A stretch of DNA of 37,570 nt from Halalkalibacter wakoensis JCM 9140 (lineage in GTDB: Bacteria > Bacillota > Bacilli > Bacillales > Bacillaceae_D). The stretch lies in NCBI RefSeq assembly GCF_000513095.1, contig NZ_BAUT01000039.1, positions 1 to 37,570 on the forward strand. The letters are read 5' to 3'. Shown here one piece after another: positions 17,332 to 26,359 of this stretch. Below the pieces are notes generated by a model, which saw only the letters and a list, made by a program, of their open reading frames with translations, was not told the origin of the DNA and made no database searches. Both the position numbers and the translations under genes were made by a program. Every line of letters starts with the position of its first letter. Within the stretch, counting starts at the first letter, position 1.

Positions 17332-17765
17332 GGAAACCAATAAAATCTAACGAAGTCATGCTTCATACGTTAACAAGGGTTGTTACCTTCCTCATTCTTG
17401 CTTTCTCTGTTTATTTATTCTTCGCCGGTCACAATAACCCCGGCGGAGGATTTATCGGAGGTTTGATGACAGCCTGTGCCCTTTTATTAATGTATTTAGG
17501 CTTTGATATGAAGAGCATGAAAAAGGCTCTGCCATTTAACTATACAACCATTATTGCAGTCGGGCTTTTAATTTCCATAGCTACTGGAGTATCTAGTATG
17601 TTATTTGGCTACCCTTTTCTTACTCAATTTTTTGAGTACTACCAGTTGCCGATCTTAGGCGAAACAGAACTTACTACAGCTTTGCCCTTTGACCTAGGTA
17701 TTTATCTAGTTGTTGTAGGGATTGCATTGCTTATTATTTTAACGATTGCGGAGGATGATGCATAA
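17328..17765 (+). CDS. mrpB: Na+/H+ antiporter subunit MrpB
   Basis: A 145-residue membrane protein with four hydrophobic segments and the family signature LFFAGHNNPGGGFIGGLMTA (about 25-44). In B. subtilis and B. pseudofirmus all seven subunits are needed for sodium-dependent pH homeostasis. GTG start overlapping the mrpA stop by four bases (GTGA); ends with a one-base overlap with mrpC. Confidence 0.96.
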   Translation: MRKPIKSNEVMLHTLTRVVTFLILAFSVYLFFAGHNNPGGGFIGGLMTACALLLMYLGFDMKSMKKALPFNYTTIIAVGLLISIATGVSSMLFGYPFLTQFFEYYQLPILGETELTTALPFDLGIYLVVVGIALLIILTIAEDDA

Positions 17766-18103
17766 TGGAAATTTTAATGTCCATCACTGTTGGGGTCCTC
17801 TTCATGATCGGAACATATATGATCTTAACAAAAAGTTTATTGCGCGTTGTTTTAGGACTGATCCTGCTATCACACGGTGCTCACCTACTACTATTAACGA
17901 TGGCTGGCCTACAAAGAGGAACGCCACCACTGTTAAGTTTAGGATCAGAAGCTTATGCGGATCCGCTACCGCAGGCTCTAATTTTAACAGCAATTGTCAT
18001 TAGTTTTGGGGTCATATCTTTCTTACTTGTTCTTTCTTACCGTACGTATAAAGAACATAAGACAGATGATTTAGACCAACTGAGGGGATCTGCCGATGAA
18101 TAA
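17765..18103 (+). CDS. mrpC: Na+/H+ antiporter subunit MrpC
   Basis: A 112-residue subunit with three membrane segments, homologous to NuoK of complex I. It shows the LRVVLGLILLSHGAHLLLL segment and a conserved DPLPQALILTAIVISF stretch. It starts within the mrpB stop codon (TAATG) and overlaps mrpD by eight bases. Confidence 0.96.
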   Translation: MEILMSITVGVLFMIGTYMILTKSLLRVVLGLILLSHGAHLLLLTMAGLQRGTPPLLSLGSEAYADPLPQALILTAIVISFGVISFLLVLSYRTYKEHKTDDLDQLRGSADE

Positions 18104-19577
18104 CTTAATTATATTACCAATCTTAATCCCATTTATTATCGGAACGGTTTTAATTTTATTTTCGAAACAACATACGCTCCAACGAGTGATTAGCGGAATT
18201 ACAGCAATCGGAATGCTAATTGTATCAATCTACGTTGCTGTGTTTGTTTATCAAAATGGCGTTACAGTTTTAGAATTAGGAAACTGGTCTGCACCATTTG
18301 GAATTGTATTAGTTGCCGACATGTTCGCAACCGTCATGGTTGCCTTGTCAGGTCTCATTGGTGTTGTCTGTCTGTTTTTTGCTTTTCAGACGATCTCTCC
18401 ACAACGTGAGAAGTTTTTCTTTTATCCGTTTTACTTCTTCTTACTTGCTGGTGTTAATGGTGCTTTTTTAACAGGAGACCTTTTCAATTTATTTGTCTTT
18501 TTCGAAGTCATGTTAATCTCCTCCTACGTTTTAGTTGTGATGGGAGGGACAAAATTTCAACTTCGAGAATCGTTCAAATATGTTGCAATTAACGTATTTG
18601 CTTCCATCTTATTCATTGTAGCCATTGCCTACATTTATGCCGTGACTGGTACATTGAATATGGCTCATATAGCAGAACGAGTAACATTACTTGAACAAAC
18701 GGGCGTCTTAAATGTTATCGCAGTTGTCCTATTTTCCGTATTTGCGATGAAGGGTGCTTTATTCCCATTATATTTCTGGCTACCGCGTGCCTATTTTGGA
18801 CCACCAACAGCCATTACTGCTTTATTTGGTGGGCTTCTAACGAAAGTAGGAATTTATGCAATCATTCGTACTTTCACATTAATGTTTACTCACGATCCAG
18901 GATTTACTCATAACCTCCTTCTTGTGATAGGTGGTTTGACGATGGTCATTGGTGGGCTTGGAGCCGTATCTAACTTTGACTTTAAGATGATTCTTTCGTA
19001 TCACATTATTAGTCAGATTGGGTACATGATCATGGGGATCGGGCTTTATTCACAGCTTGCTTTAGCTGCAGCCATTTTCTATATTGCACACAATATTATT
19101 GTGAAATCTGCTCTGTTCCTTTTTGCGGGGGCTACGCAAGCTGTAACAGGTACCACAAAATTGAAAGAAATGGGTGGAGTATTGAAAACTCATCCATATC
19201 TTGCTTGGATGTTCTTTATTTCTGCCTTGGCAATCGCAGGGATACCACCATTAAGTGGATTCTTTAGTAAGTTTCCACTTGTTATAGCTGGTTTTGAGGG
19301 AGGCAATTACGTAATAACAGCTGTTGCTCTTGCTACCGGGATGCTAACCCTGTTCTCAATGATCAAGATCATGATGTATGTCTATTGGGGCGAACAAAAA
19401 CATACGGAGGAACAAGCGAAAAAGAAGATTGGACATTTACTTCTGCCAATCGTACCACTTGTTGCATTAGCTATCATTCTTGGTATTGCAGCTGAGCCTG
19501 TTATTACTTATTTATTGTTAGTATCTGAACAAATCCTAGACCCATCGATTTATATCGAATCTGTTCTTAAGGAGTAG
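18096..19577 (+). CDS. mrpD: Na+/H+ antiporter subunit MrpD
   Basis: A 493-residue antiporter-like subunit related to NuoM/NuoN, probably carrying one of the ion paths. Key features are the acidic FNLFVFFEVMLISSYVLVV segment (Glu at about 137), MKGALFPLYFWLPRAYFGPP with its Lys (about 219), a second Lys in LLTKVGIY, and a Lys-containing HNIIVKSALF. About 14 membrane segments. It overlaps mrpC by eight bases and is followed after five bases by mrpE. Confidence 0.96.
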   Translation: MNNLIILPILIPFIIGTVLILFSKQHTLQRVISGITAIGMLIVSIYVAVFVYQNGVTVLELGNWSAPFGIVLVADMFATVMVALSGLIGVVCLFFAFQTISPQREKFFFYPFYFFLLAGVNGAFLTGDLFNLFVFFEVMLISSYVLVVMGGTKFQLRESFKYVAINVFASILFIVAIAYIYAVTGTLNMAHIAERVTLLEQTGVLNVIAVVLFSVFAMKGALFPLYFWLPRAYFGPPTAITALFGGLLTKVGIYAIIRTFTLMFTHDPGFTHNLLLVIGGLTMVIGGLGAVSNFDFKMILSYHIISQIGYMIMGIGLYSQLALAAAIFYIAHNIIVKSALFLFAGATQAVTGTTKLKEMGGVLKTHPYLAWMFFISALAIAGIPPLSGFFSKFPLVIAGFEGGNYVITAVALATGMLTLFSMIKIMMYVYWGEQKHTEEQAKKKIGHLLLPIVPLVALAIILGIAAEPVITYLLLVSEQILDPSIYIESVLKE

Positions 19578-19582
19578 TTGCT

Positions 19583-20059
19583 ATGGCCTTTCAAATATTA
19601 TTAAACATTGTCATTGCGCTCATTTGGGCCTTTCTACAAAACAGCTATACTGGTGTTGACTTTTTAGTCGGTTATGTTATTGGGATTTTGATACTCTATG
19701 TATTAAGACGTTTCTTACAATTTGATTTTTACTTTCGCAGAGTTTGGGCTTTTATGAAGTTAACGCTCCTCTTTTTCAAAGAGCTTATCCTAGCGAATGT
19801 TGATGTTATCAAAATCGTATTAAGTCCAAAATTAGATATCCAGCCTGGAATCATTGAGGTTCCGACAAAACTCAAAACAGACTGGGAATTAACTTTACTT
19901 GCGTCTCTTATTTCTCTGACACCAGGAACTTTATCTATGGATTTTTCCGATGATAATAAATTCATCTATATTCATTCGATCCATGTTCCTGATAAGGAGG
20001 AAATGATTCGTCAAATCCACGATACATTCGAACGTGCCATTTTGGAGGTGACAGGATAA
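19583..20059 (+). CDS. mrpE: Na+/H+ antiporter subunit MrpE
   Basis: A 158-residue subunit with two N-terminal membrane segments, then a cytoplasmic part with the typical LTPGTLSMDFSDDNKFIYIH segment (about 112-131). MrpE has no complex I counterpart and supports assembly and activity in known Mrp systems. It ends with a one-base overlap with mrpF. Confidence 0.95.
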   Translation: MAFQILLNIVIALIWAFLQNSYTGVDFLVGYVIGILILYVLRRFLQFDFYFRRVWAFMKLTLLFFKELILANVDVIKIVLSPKLDIQPGIIEVPTKLKTDWELTLLASLISLTPGTLSMDFSDDNKFIYIHSIHVPDKEEMIRQIHDTFERAILEVTG

Positions 20060-20334
20060 TGTTTCACATCATCTTAATGGTTAGCTTAGCAGCAATGTCG
20101 TTATCATTATTCGTCTGCTTCGTTCGTACTGTCATCGGACCGACTATGCCAGACCGTATTGTAGCCTTGGATTCTCTAGGCATTAACCTTATTGGTTTTA
20201 TTGGAATCTTAATGATTGTTCAAGAGACCATTGCTTATTCAGAGGTTATTCTTGTTATTAGTATTTTAGCTTTTATTGGAACGATTGCTTTATCAAAGTT
20301 TATCGAAAGGGGTGTTGTATTTGACCGCGATTGA
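20059..20334 (+). CDS. mrpF: Na+/H+ antiporter subunit MrpF
   Basis: A 91-residue subunit with three membrane segments and the conserved FVRTVIGPTMPDRIVALD motif (about 21-38), whose Asp residues are typical of the family. The start ATG overlaps the mrpE stop by one base (TAATG). The 3' end overlaps mrpG. Confidence 0.95.
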   Translation: MFHIILMVSLAAMSLSLFVCFVRTVIGPTMPDRIVALDSLGINLIGFIGILMIVQETIAYSEVILVISILAFIGTIALSKFIERGVVFDRD

Positions 20335-20671
20335 GATTATTTTAAGTATCTTTATTCTTAGCGGAGCCTTCCTAAGCGTGCTTGGTTCAATCGGGTTAAT
20401 ACGCTTCCCTGATGTTTATGGACGTACTCACGCAGCTACGAAAAGTGCAACACTCGGTGTCATTTCAATCATGATAGCAACGTTTCTATTTTTCCTATTC
20501 ATTGAAGGAATTTTTGTAGGTAAGATTTTGCTTGCTATTCTGTTTGTTTTCTTAACTGCACCTGTTGCTGCTTTAATGGTAGCTAGAGCCGCTTACCGTA
20601 CTGGAGTACCTCTTTGGGAAAAGAGTACCCAAGAACGATTTGAAAAAAATGTACGAAAAGAAACTGAATGA
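20321..20671 (+). CDS. mrpG: Na+/H+ antiporter subunit MrpG
   Basis: A 116-residue subunit with three membrane segments and the family motif GLIRFPDVYGRTHAATKSAT (about 24-43). TTG at 20321 is chosen because GAAAGGGG ends eight bases before it; two earlier in-frame starts (GTG 20312, TTG 20315) overlap the binding site. It overlaps mrpF by 14 bases and is the last gene of the operon, ended by a strong terminator. Confidence 0.94.
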   Translation: MTAIEIILSIFILSGAFLSVLGSIGLIRFPDVYGRTHAATKSATLGVISIMIATFLFFLFIEGIFVGKILLAILFVFLTAPVAALMVARAAYRTGVPLWEKSTQERFEKNVRKETE

Positions 20672-20685
20672 ACCACAATAACAAT

Positions 20686-20716
20686 AAACACCCCGAGCTA
20701 AGTCCCCGGGGTGTTT
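20686..20716. terminator. Bidirectional terminator between mrpG and glcF
   Basis: AAACACCCCG and its perfect complement CGGGGTGTTT flank an 11-base loop between two converging genes. Confidence 0.8.
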
Positions 20717-20719
20717 CTA

Positions 20720-22051
20720 TTACTCTTGTTCTTTTCCTAATTGAACGGCTTCTGCTAATAAATCGACAATATGGACAGAACGCACTTCCTCTGAAAGCCC
20801 TTCTCTTTCGACTCCCAATTTCATTTGTAGCAAACAACCAGGATTAGCTGTAACAATCGTTGTCGCTCGTGTTGCTTTCATATGATCCATTTTTGCATCA
20901 ATAATCTGTGTTGACATCTCTGGTTGGAGAATATTGTAGACACCAGCTGAGCCACAACAACGATCTGACTCTTTCATCTCCTTATACGTAATGCCCTCAA
21001 TCATTTGTAACAATTTCCTTGGTGGTGTCCCTGCATTCATCACATTACGTAAGTGACAGGAGTCCTGATACGTTACAACTTGTGCAGGCAGTTTCATTTT
21101 GGGTAATCCGACTTCTAATAAGATTTCTGATATATCTTTTATTTTACCAGCAAATAATTTGGCGCGCTCATGCCACTCGGGCTCATCTTTTAATAAATGG
21201 TCGTATTCCACTAAAAGTGCCCCGCAACCACCTGCATTCGAAATGATAAAATCAACATCTTCCTGTTCAAATGATAGAATATTCTTTTTAGCTAGTTCTC
21301 TAGCTTTTTCTTTTTCACCTGAATGTGCGTGTAAGGCTCCACAACAATTTTGCTGCTTCGGAATCACAATTTCACATCCAGCTTCTTTTAACAAAAATAA
21401 CGTAGCATCATTCGTTTTCATAAACATCGTATCCATTAAACACCCTGAAAAAAACGCTACTTTCTTTTTAACCGTGCCTTCAGGCTCGATATGAGTAGGA
21501 CGATTTTTCATTTCCTTCGGCGAAGGGATTTCAGGCAAAATCTTTTCCATTGTCCCTAAATTTCCAGGCATAATATTTAAGATTTTTGAATGCTGGACGA
21601 CCTTTTGTACTCCTGATTGCTGATACAACCATAACATACTATTTAAGCCTCTCATTCGGTTTTGATAAGGGAAAAGACCATTAAACACTGATTTCCGAAG
21701 GACCTTAGCTGGAATGCTATGCTTCTTATGCTTATTCAAAATATCACGAGCTTCTTCTAACAAATGGCCATATTTCACTCCAGATGGGCAAGCAGGCTCA
21801 CATGCACGGCATCCTAGACAGAGATTTAATTGTTGTTCAAAATCTTCATCTGGCTTCTTTTTACCATCGACAACGGCTTTCATTAATGCGATTCGTCCCC
21901 TAGGTGATGCTGCTTCACTTTGCCCTGTTTCTCCATAGGTCGGACAAGATGGCAAACAAAAGCCACAGCGCATACAGTTCATTAATTCATCATAATCCAT
22001 ACGTTCTGTAAACTCTTGTCTTACTTTTTCTTGTTGTTTGGTTATCGTCAT
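20720..22051 (-). CDS. glcF: Glycolate oxidase iron-sulfur subunit
   Basis: GlcF passes electrons from the GlcD flavoprotein during oxidation of glycolate to glyoxylate. The 443-residue protein has two 4Fe-4S clusters (CMRCGFCLPSCPTYGE, about 26-41, and CLGCRACEPACPSG, about 77-90) and two CCG domains (NCCGALHAH, about 235, and RCCGSAGVY, about 365). It overlaps glcD by four bases. B. subtilis YsfD is the counterpart. A lactate-oxidation role is less likely, since the LutA type lacks the N-terminal cluster pair. Confidence 0.9.
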   Translation of the reverse strand: MTITKQQEKVRQEFTERMDYDELMNCMRCGFCLPSCPTYGETGQSEAASPRGRIALMKAVVDGKKKPDEDFEQQLNLCLGCRACEPACPSGVKYGHLLEEARDILNKHKKHSIPAKVLRKSVFNGLFPYQNRMRGLNSMLWLYQQSGVQKVVQHSKILNIMPGNLGTMEKILPEIPSPKEMKNRPTHIEPEGTVKKKVAFFSGCLMDTMFMKTNDATLFLLKEAGCEIVIPKQQNCCGALHAHSGEKEKARELAKKNILSFEQEDVDFIISNAGGCGALLVEYDHLLKDEPEWHERAKLFAGKIKDISEILLEVGLPKMKLPAQVVTYQDSCHLRNVMNAGTPPRKLLQMIEGITYKEMKESDRCCGSAGVYNILQPEMSTQIIDAKMDHMKATRATTIVTANPGCLLQMKLGVEREGLSEEVRSVHIVDLLAEAVQLGKEQE

Positions 22052-23460
22052 TTTTGAACCACCACCCGTTTTTTTGTTTCTTTTGCAAACATCTTACCTG
22101 GATTCATAATATTATTAGGGTCAAAAGCAAATTTTAATGTTTTCATCGCTTCAACACCTTCTTCCCCTAACTTCCAAGCAAGGTATGGTGACTTCATGAC
22201 TCCTACACCGTGCTCTCCTGTGATGGTCCCACCTAATTCAATCGCCTTGGCAAAAATCTCCGCAAATGCTTCCTCAACTCGATGAATTTCCTCTTCATTC
22301 CTAGCATCTGTCATACACGTTGGGTGTAAGTTCCCATCACCTGCATGACCAAATGTACAAATCTCGACGTCAAACTTTTTGGCTATTTCGTTAATGGCAT
22401 GCACCATTTCTGCAATTTTAGAACGTGGAACGGTCGCATCCTCTAAAATGGTTGTAGGTTTCTTTCTTGCTAAAGCAGAAAGAGCAGCACGTCTTGCCGT
22501 CGTCAAAGCGAGTCCTTCCTCCTCTGTTTTCGCAACTTGGATCGATAGTGCATTGGAGTGCTCACAAACCTCTTTCATTTTCTCCATATCTCTTTCGACA
22601 ATTTCACTAGGACCATCTTGTTCAATGAGCAAAACGGCTCCTACATCGGTCGGCAAGCCAATTTTCGCAAAATCTTCAACAACCTCTAAGGTTCCTTGAT
22701 CTAAAAATTCTAGGGTAGCTGGAATGATTTTATTCGATATAATCGCTTGTACAGCTGCTCCCGCTCCCTCCAAACTATCAAATAATACGAGCATTGTTTT
22801 CTTTGTTTCTGGTGTAGGAATTAACTTAAGAGTCGCTTCGGTAATAATTCCTAGCGTCCCTTCTGATCCAACCATTAATCTTGTAAAATCATAGCCAGCT
22901 ACATCTTTTGCTAGTTTCCCCCCAGTTCGAATCACTTCACCATTAGGCAATACAATCTCAAGACCCATCACATAATCTCGCGTCACCCCATATTTAAGTC
23001 CTCTTAAGCCACCAGAATTCTCATTTATATTTCCTCCAATTGTTGAAATTTTCATCGAGCTTGGATCTGGTGGATAAAATAATCCCTTCTCCTCGACTGC
23101 GTTGATCAAGTCTAACGTAATCATACCTGGTTGAACTGTAACGGTTAAGTTCTCTTCATCAATCTCGATCATTTTGTTCATATGTGTAAAGAGTAAAACA
23201 ATGCCCCCTTCAAGCGGACAAGTTCCTGCACATAAATTGGTACCTGATCCTCTTGGGACAATAGGGACTTTATATTCGTTACAGACTTTTACAATGTCTT
23301 GAACTTCACTTGTATTTTTAGGTTTTAGTACTGCATCTGGCATTGCTTGATAATTCGGAGTTGCGTCATACGAATACACAACTAAGTTCTCTTCTGAATC
23401 AAAAAAATTGTCTTCGCCAACAATTGCGATCAACTTTTGTTTCACATTTTGATCTAACAT
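22048..23460 (-). CDS. glcD: Glycolate oxidase FAD-binding subunit
   Basis: A 470-residue FAD-linked oxidase of the GlcD/D-lactate dehydrogenase type (B. subtilis YsfC). The N-terminal FAD-binding PCMH domain shows PIVPRGSGTNLCAG (about 70-83) and GSEGTLGIIT (about 198-207). The C-terminal part has the catalytic-site pattern TFGHAGDGNLHP (about 366-377) and GTITGEHGVG (about 415). The ATG follows AGGAGAGTG. Coupled to glcF. The upstream gap has a cre-like site and a palindrome, pointing to CcpA control and specific activation. Confidence 0.9.
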   Translation of the reverse strand: MLDQNVKQKLIAIVGEDNFFDSEENLVVYSYDATPNYQAMPDAVLKPKNTSEVQDIVKVCNEYKVPIVPRGSGTNLCAGTCPLEGGIVLLFTHMNKMIEIDEENLTVTVQPGMITLDLINAVEEKGLFYPPDPSSMKISTIGGNINENSGGLRGLKYGVTRDYVMGLEIVLPNGEVIRTGGKLAKDVAGYDFTRLMVGSEGTLGIITEATLKLIPTPETKKTMLVLFDSLEGAGAAVQAIISNKIIPATLEFLDQGTLEVVEDFAKIGLPTDVGAVLLIEQDGPSEIVERDMEKMKEVCEHSNALSIQVAKTEEEGLALTTARRAALSALARKKPTTILEDATVPRSKIAEMVHAINEIAKKFDVEICTFGHAGDGNLHPTCMTDARNEEEIHRVEEAFAEIFAKAIELGGTITGEHGVGVMKSPYLAWKLGEEGVEAMKTLKFAFDPNNIMNPGKMFAKETKKRVVVQK

Positions 23461-23530
23461 ATCTTTACACTCTCCTGGTTCATTCTCATGACTATATGGA
23501 TAGTATAAAAAAAAGAACCCTTTTAATCTA

Positions 23531-23562
23531 TGTATATATACACAAAATAAAAGCGTTTTCTA
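23531..23562 (-). promoter_or_regulatory. Palindrome and cre-like site upstream of glcD
   Basis: TGTATATATACA (23531-23542) is a perfect 12-base palindrome; it lies just upstream of the weak candidate promoter TAGATT-17-TATACT read on the minus strand. Next to it, TAGAAAACGCTTTTA (23562-23548, minus) resembles a catabolite-responsive element. The palindrome is a candidate operator for the CdaR-type regulator encoded next door. Confidence 0.5.
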
Positions 23563-23580
23563 TTATGGTTATTTAGTTTT

Positions 23581-24705
23581 TTATCTAATGTTTTCATTGT
23601 AATACCATAATGCTACATACAATGTAACGAGTTCTTTCGTCTCTTTTAGGTGACACCCCGAAAGTTCTTGGATGCGTTTCAGACGGTAATGAAGCGTGTT
23701 GATGTGAACATGAAGAGTAGTAGCTGATTCCTTAACAGACAGCTGATGATCAAAGTATGTTTCCAACGTTTCGAGTAATTCCGGCTCATCAAGTAATTTT
23801 CCTAAAACTTGATTTGTAAGCTTCTGTTTCGTCACAGATGAAATTTCATTAAGAGCAATTTCTAATGTTAACGAGTCATAAAAAATAATCCTATTTTCCG
23901 TTTTTACATTCAATGCTTGTTTTGCTTCATTATAAGCCATTGATAAGCTAGAAGCATTATGAACACGACTTACGCCAGAACGAATACTAACCATATGAGC
24001 CTGTACAACCGCTTGATTTAATCGTTCTAACATATGTCTTAGTTCATTTTCAGAGTGGATTTTTGCTGAGATAAGCAAGACAAATCGTCCATTTCCCCAC
24101 CGCGCACTAATATCTTTTGATTCATTAGGAAGCAAGACACGAATTCTTTGCATCATGTCTTGTTCCAAATATGTTTCTGTTAATTCTTTGCCTTCCTGTT
24201 CCAATTGAATCAAAACACAATAACGTGCTTCACTCATCTCAATCCCTAAGATGTCACCTCGTTCAAGGAATTCATCTGAAAGGGTTTCAGAGTGCAACCA
24301 CTCGTATACATATGTTTCTAATCCTCGTAGTTTAGAATCCAGCTTCTCAGCTGCATATGCCTCTTGAATAATGAGTTCCGTCATTCTTTGTATTAGTTCT
24401 CCGTATCTAACCGTAGCTGGTTGGGACCCCGTAATACCGATGACCCCAATTACTTTCGTTTGAAAATGGATTGGTAAGTTTAATCCTACCTTCACCCCTT
24501 TTAAAAGTAATAAGTCATGGTCTGTGATGATCCGCTTTTTGCCACTATGAATAACTTCTTTCCCTCCTTCGTGAAAAGACCCCACCCGACTTGAATCACT
24601 TCCTGCTATAATGATTCCTTCTGCATTTATTACAATCACTTCTTCTTCAATGACTTTGGAGACTTCTGTTACGATTCGTTGAGCAACGTGTTTTAGTAAT
24701 CTCAA
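23581..24705 (-). CDS. ysfB: CdaR-type transcriptional regulator, probable glycolate regulator (YsfB-like)
   Basis: A 374-residue regulator: an N-terminal sugar-diacid recognition domain (about 1-135, with VINAEGIIIAGSDSSRVG and KVIGVIGITG), a middle GGDEF-like/PucR-type part, and a C-terminal PucR-type helix-turn-helix (about 315-370, TLHVHINTLHYRLKRIQELS). In B. subtilis ysfB sits beside the glycolate oxidase genes ysfC-ysfD, the same arrangement as here. The start is TTG at 24705, with GGAGAGG ahead, overlapping the psd stop by four bases. Activation of glcDF is inferred from position and from the weak glcD promoter. Confidence 0.82.
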   Translation of the reverse strand: MRLLKHVAQRIVTEVSKVIEEEVIVINAEGIIIAGSDSSRVGSFHEGGKEVIHSGKKRIITDHDLLLLKGVKVGLNLPIHFQTKVIGVIGITGSQPATVRYGELIQRMTELIIQEAYAAEKLDSKLRGLETYVYEWLHSETLSDEFLERGDILGIEMSEARYCVLIQLEQEGKELTETYLEQDMMQRIRVLLPNESKDISARWGNGRFVLLISAKIHSENELRHMLERLNQAVVQAHMVSIRSGVSRVHNASSLSMAYNEAKQALNVKTENRIIFYDSLTLEIALNEISSVTKQKLTNQVLGKLLDEPELLETLETYFDHQLSVKESATTLHVHINTLHYRLKRIQELSGCHLKETKELVTLYVALWYYNENIR

Positions 24706-25496
24706 TGATTCCTCTCCTCTACTTTTAGTTGCGCAATGGCTTCTCCCATTTTGACATCGCTATTTTCCGTCACATTTACATGAGTAAGAATTCCTTCTTC
24801 TAAAAGTAAGACAACAGTTGAACCGAACGAAAAATAAGCCATCTCTTCTCCTTTATGAACTCTTTCCTTTTTATGAGTTAGTTCAATTGTATTAATATTC
24901 ATTGCTCCAACTTTGACTACAGCCACCTTCTTCTGATTCACATCTAGTTCAGTAATGACTCGGTAATTTTTGGAGAGCGGCCTTTTTCCATACCGTAAGC
25001 CCATATTGTTAACTGGATAGGAAAGCTTCCCTAACTTCCATTGACGTGTAATAATTCCATCAACTGGGCTATGAATTCTGTGATAATGACTCGGGCTCAA
25101 GTATAGAATAAAGTAATAACCATTTATATAGTTCGCTGCAGCCTCTTTAGATCCAAGCATTTCGTTTACATCATATGTTTGTCCTTTCACATGAAAGGTT
25201 GTTTCTTTCTCTAGAGATCCATGCTGTGCAAGGATTCCATCAACTGGACTGATTAAACTGTCAACCTCTTGATCAATAGGTCTGGATTCCGACTTAAGTT
25301 GACGAATAAATAAATCATGTAAATGTTGATATTCGTGTATTGGTTGATTCATTTCAGAGACATTCAAACGAAACGTACGTGCGAATGGTTTAACTAGTGG
25401 CTTACTTAATTTAGATGTTGAAAACTTTTTTAGTGCTAATGATGTTACACGGTGATTTGTTAGTTCAATACATGAACGAAATAAAAATTTTTTCAA
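24702..25496 (-). CDS. psd: Phosphatidylserine decarboxylase proenzyme
   Basis: Psd makes phosphatidylethanolamine and creates its pyruvoyl group by self-cleavage. The cleavage motif is FGST (FSFGSTVVLL, about 223-232), like B. subtilis. The catalytic-region histidines are in LSPSHYHRIHSPVDG (about 133-147). Length 264 is normal. The start is TTG at 25496 with GGGGG seven bases ahead. Unlike the pssA-ybfM-psd operon of B. subtilis, here psd is divergent from pssA and overlaps the downstream regulator gene by four bases. Confidence 0.94.
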   Translation of the reverse strand: MKKFLFRSCIELTNHRVTSLALKKFSTSKLSKPLVKPFARTFRLNVSEMNQPIHEYQHLHDLFIRQLKSESRPIDQEVDSLISPVDGILAQHGSLEKETTFHVKGQTYDVNEMLGSKEAAANYINGYYFILYLSPSHYHRIHSPVDGIITRQWKLGKLSYPVNNMGLRYGKRPLSKNYRVITELDVNQKKVAVVKVGAMNINTIELTHKKERVHKGEEMAYFSFGSTVVLLLEEGILTHVNVTENSDVKMGEAIAQLKVEERNH

Positions 25497-25561
25497 GACG
25501 ATTCCCCCAATTTACAATCAGCTTAAACATATTTTGTGAGCTAGTCGTGTCGTTAAACGTG

Positions 25562-25570
25562 TGGTATGAT
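25562..25570 (+). promoter_or_regulatory. Extended -10 element of pssA
   Basis: TGGTATGAT is an extended -10 (TGnTATGAT) about 75 bases before the pssA start. The -35 region (TAGTCG, 17 bases upstream) is poor, as is usual with an extended -10. Confidence 0.45.
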
Positions 25571-25643
25571 TAGATATTAAGAAGAATTTTATCATTTTTT
25601 AGTTTTTATAGTTTTGCATAAATTCATGCAAGGAGTCGATGAA

Positions 25644-26183
25644 ATGTTCCTTTTACATCAATTGGATCATACCGTCAAAAAGGTAAAAGGGCAAATAGCC
25701 AACGCGTTAACCCTTTTAAATTTAGGACTAGGTGCTTTTGCTATCATGTTTATTTTACAAAATGAGTTAAAGTTAGGTCTTTTGTTTATTACGATTGCTG
25801 CTCTTACCGATCGTTTAGATGGAGCAGCTGCAAGACGGTTTAACAGCACATCAGAATTTGGTAAACAATTGGATTCTCTAAGTGATATCATTTCGTTTGG
25901 TGTAGCTCCTGCCTTTTTATTATACCAGGCTATTTTATTTAGTTTTGGGTTACCAGGTATGTTTGTTACTATTTTCTTTATTGCTTGTGGGGCAATAAGA
26001 CTTGCCCGTTTTAACATTACAGAAAGTACAGGCTTTTTTGTTGGACTTCCTATAACTGCTGCAGGTTGTATTTTAACATTTCAACTGCTTTTAGTCCCTT
26101 ATATCGGTGCATTTTACTTTATGGTTATTACGCTAATATTAGCCGTACTAATGATTTCTTCATTTACCGTCCGAAAAATGTAA
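25644..26183 (+). CDS. pssA: CDP-diacylglycerol-serine O-phosphatidyltransferase
   Basis: PssA joins CDP-diacylglycerol and serine to form phosphatidylserine, the substrate of Psd. The CDP-alcohol phosphatidyltransferase signature DGxxARx8Gx3Dx3D is complete, from DGAAAR (about 59) to DSLSD. About six membrane segments, 179 residues. The ATG at 25644 is chosen because AAGGAG lies eight bases ahead (25630-25635); an earlier in-frame ATG at 25614 lacks a site. Confidence 0.94.
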   Translation: MFLLHQLDHTVKKVKGQIANALTLLNLGLGAFAIMFILQNELKLGLLFITIAALTDRLDGAAARRFNSTSEFGKQLDSLSDIISFGVAPAFLLYQAILFSFGLPGMFVTIFFIACGAIRLARFNITESTGFFVGLPITAAGCILTFQLLLVPYIGAFYFMVITLILAVLMISSFTVRKM

Positions 26184-26216
26184 ATGGCAAATGATTAGTT
26201 TCACTTACAAGTTCGG

Positions 26217-26266
26217 GGGTATGCAAAAAGGATGATAAGCCTTTAGCATACCTCTCAAAACTTTTT
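26217..26266 (+). terminator. Terminator after pssA
   Basis: GGTATGC and GCATACC pair (arms 26218-26224 and 26246-26252), with further AAAGG/CCTTT pairing inside. A T-run begins about nine bases later (T6 at 26261-26266), so strength is uncertain. Confidence 0.5.
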
Positions 26267-26359
26267 TACAAAAAACTCTACAATGTTTCAAATTTTAGTA
26301 GATTGTGTCAAAAAAAGTGAAAAAATTGGGTATTAATGCTTTTATTTCCGTTGAAACTC

